Of a stretch of DNA of 64,000 nucleotides, positions 62,675 through 64,000 are shown one piece after another; positions within the stretch are counted from its first letter, which is position 1, and each line of letters opens with the position of its first letter. The notes beneath the pieces were generated by a model. The model ran no database searches. It was not told the origin of the DNA and saw only the letters and a list, made by a program, of their open reading frames with translations. This stretch comes from Marthasterias glacialis. Lineage: Eukaryota; Echinodermata; Asteroidea; Forcipulatida; Asteriidae. Location of the stretch: positions 29,216,430 to 29,280,429 of the forward strand of contig OU452222.1 in the NCBI GenBank assembly GCA_911728455.2, written 5' to 3'. A program made the translations under genes and the position numbers.

Positions 62675-64000
62675 AATGCATGGTGGCACGCCTAATGTGC
62701 GTAGACCCATCAGCATCAACGCACGACACTGCTCTTCCTGGGAACCATGGTACTTACAATTACTTTATAACAACTACAAACAAACAAACAAACAAACAAA
62801 CAAACAAACAAACAAACAAACAAACAAACAAACAAACAAACAAACAAACAAACAAACAAACAAACAAACAAACAAACAAACAAACAAACAAACAAACAAA
62901 CAAACAAACAAACAAACAAACAAACAAACAAACAAAACAAACAAACAAACAAACAAACAAACAAACAAACAAACAAACAAACAAACAAACAAACAAACAA
63001 ACAAACAAACAAACAAACAAACAAACAAACAAACAAACAAACAAACAAACAAACAAACAAACAAACAAACAAACAACCCAACAAACAAACAACCCAACAA
63101 ACAAACAAACAAACAAACAACCCAACAAACAACCCAACAAACAAACAAACAAACAAACAAACAAACAAACAAACAAACAAACAAACAAACAAACAAACAA
63201 ACAAACAAACAAACAAACAAACAAACAAACAAACAAACAAACAAACAAACAAACAAACAAACAAACAAACAAACAAACAAACAAACAAACAAACAAACAA
63301 ACAAACAAACAAACAAACAAACAAACAAACAAACAAACAAATAAGCAAACAAACAAATAAACAAATAAATAAACAAACAAACAAACAAATCAACATAAAC
63401 AAACAATGCAAGGTGGCACGCCTAATGTGCGTATACCCATCAGCATCAACACACGACACTGCTCTTCCTGGGAACCATGATTTACTTTATAATAACTACA
63501 AACAAACAAACAAACAAACAAACATACAAAAAAATCAACATAAACAAACAATGCATGTGGCACGCCTAATGTGCGTAGACCCATCAGCATCAACACACGA
63601 CACTGCTCTTCCTGGGAACCATGATTTACTTTATAATAACTACAAACAAACAAACAAACAAACAAACAAACAAACAAACAAACAAACAAACAAACTTACA
63701 AAAAATCAACATAAACAAACAATGCAAGGTGGCACGCCTAATGTGCGTAGACCCATCAGCATCAACACACGTTACTGCTCTTCCTGGGAACCATGATAAT
63801 TACAATTACTTTATAACAACTACAAACAAACAAATAAACAAACAAGCAAACAAACAAATAAACAAATAAACAAATAAACAAACAAACAAATCAACACAAA
63901 CAAACAATGCAAGGTGGCACGCCTAATGTGCGTAGACCCATCAGCATCAACACACGACACTGCTCTTCCTGGGAACCACGATAGTTATACTACAAACAAA
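62675..64000. repeat. Compound satellite: ~100-bp core alternating with (CAAA)n
   Basis: A core starting AATGCAAGGTGGCACGCC and running through TAATGTGCGTAGACCCATCA to CTGCTCTTCCTGGGAACCA begins at 62675, 63405, 63550, 63721 and 63906. Each core is followed by (CAAA)n of very different length. The array runs past the right edge. Confidence 0.93.
62777..63390. repeat. (CAAA)n tetranucleotide microsatellite, ~610 bp
   Basis: Near-perfect CAAA repeats with one frame slip near 62936 and CAACCCAA interruptions at about 63075-63135. With a 4-bp unit all three registers stay open on both strands, giving meaningless long frames (TNKQ on plus, FVCL on minus). Confidence 0.97.

Noticed and set aside
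62676..63459. Frames of 200-250 codons made of TNKQ or FVCL repeats
   Set aside because: Direct product of (CAAA)n, which has no stop in any register.

Overview
The window is animal nuclear DNA. Genes are split by GT-AG introns, most of the sequence is AT-rich and non-coding, and there are many SINE-like, MITE-like and tandem repeats. The proteins resemble vertebrate orthologues closely, yet the genes are compact and the repeats are not vertebrate types I know. I infer a marine invertebrate deuterostome, most likely an echinoderm; the sequence alone does not prove the species.

Three protein-coding genes can be supported, all on the minus strand. (1) 220-4840: the first six coding exons of a lysosomal carboxypeptidase A / protective protein gene (CTSA). 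It runs off the left edge before the catalytic Asp and His. (2) 19510-20300: a KCTD1/KCTD15 orthologue (BTB-domain repressor of AP-2) whose visible coding part is one exon, with a splice acceptor showing that an upstream exon exists. (3) 45292-61366: a complete 11-exon TAF4 gene (TFIID subunit). Its exons join in frame to 3,165 nt, 1,054 residues, with the TAFH/ETO domain and the C-terminal histone-fold region. The three genes have no evident functional link; they are ordinary neighbours on a chromosome.

Between and inside the genes: four copies of one tRNA-like SINE family (about 1.3, 9.1, 10.5 and 18.1 kb); a second SINE with a tRNA-Leu(CAA)-like head (45.9 kb); a ~217-bp MITE present twice (29.6 and 56.3 kb); several other inverted-repeat elements inside TAF4 introns, including a TTAA-flanked 1.6-kb element with Kolobok-like ends; and many minisatellites (39-bp x ~66 with 858-bp higher-order blocks, 44-bp x ~15, 75-bp x 3, ~113-bp x ~3.5, ~190-bp x 4). 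The right edge enters a compound satellite of (CAAA)n tracts alternating with a ~100-bp core.

The least expected observation is that exon edges together with their splice sites have been copied into adjacent introns at three places: CTSA exon 2 donor, CTSA exon 3 donor (amplified into a minisatellite) and TAF4 exon 11 acceptor. The TAF4 copy keeps an AG acceptor and an open reading frame that would give a different C-terminus. No prokaryotic system, CRISPR array, viral gene or toxin gene was seen.
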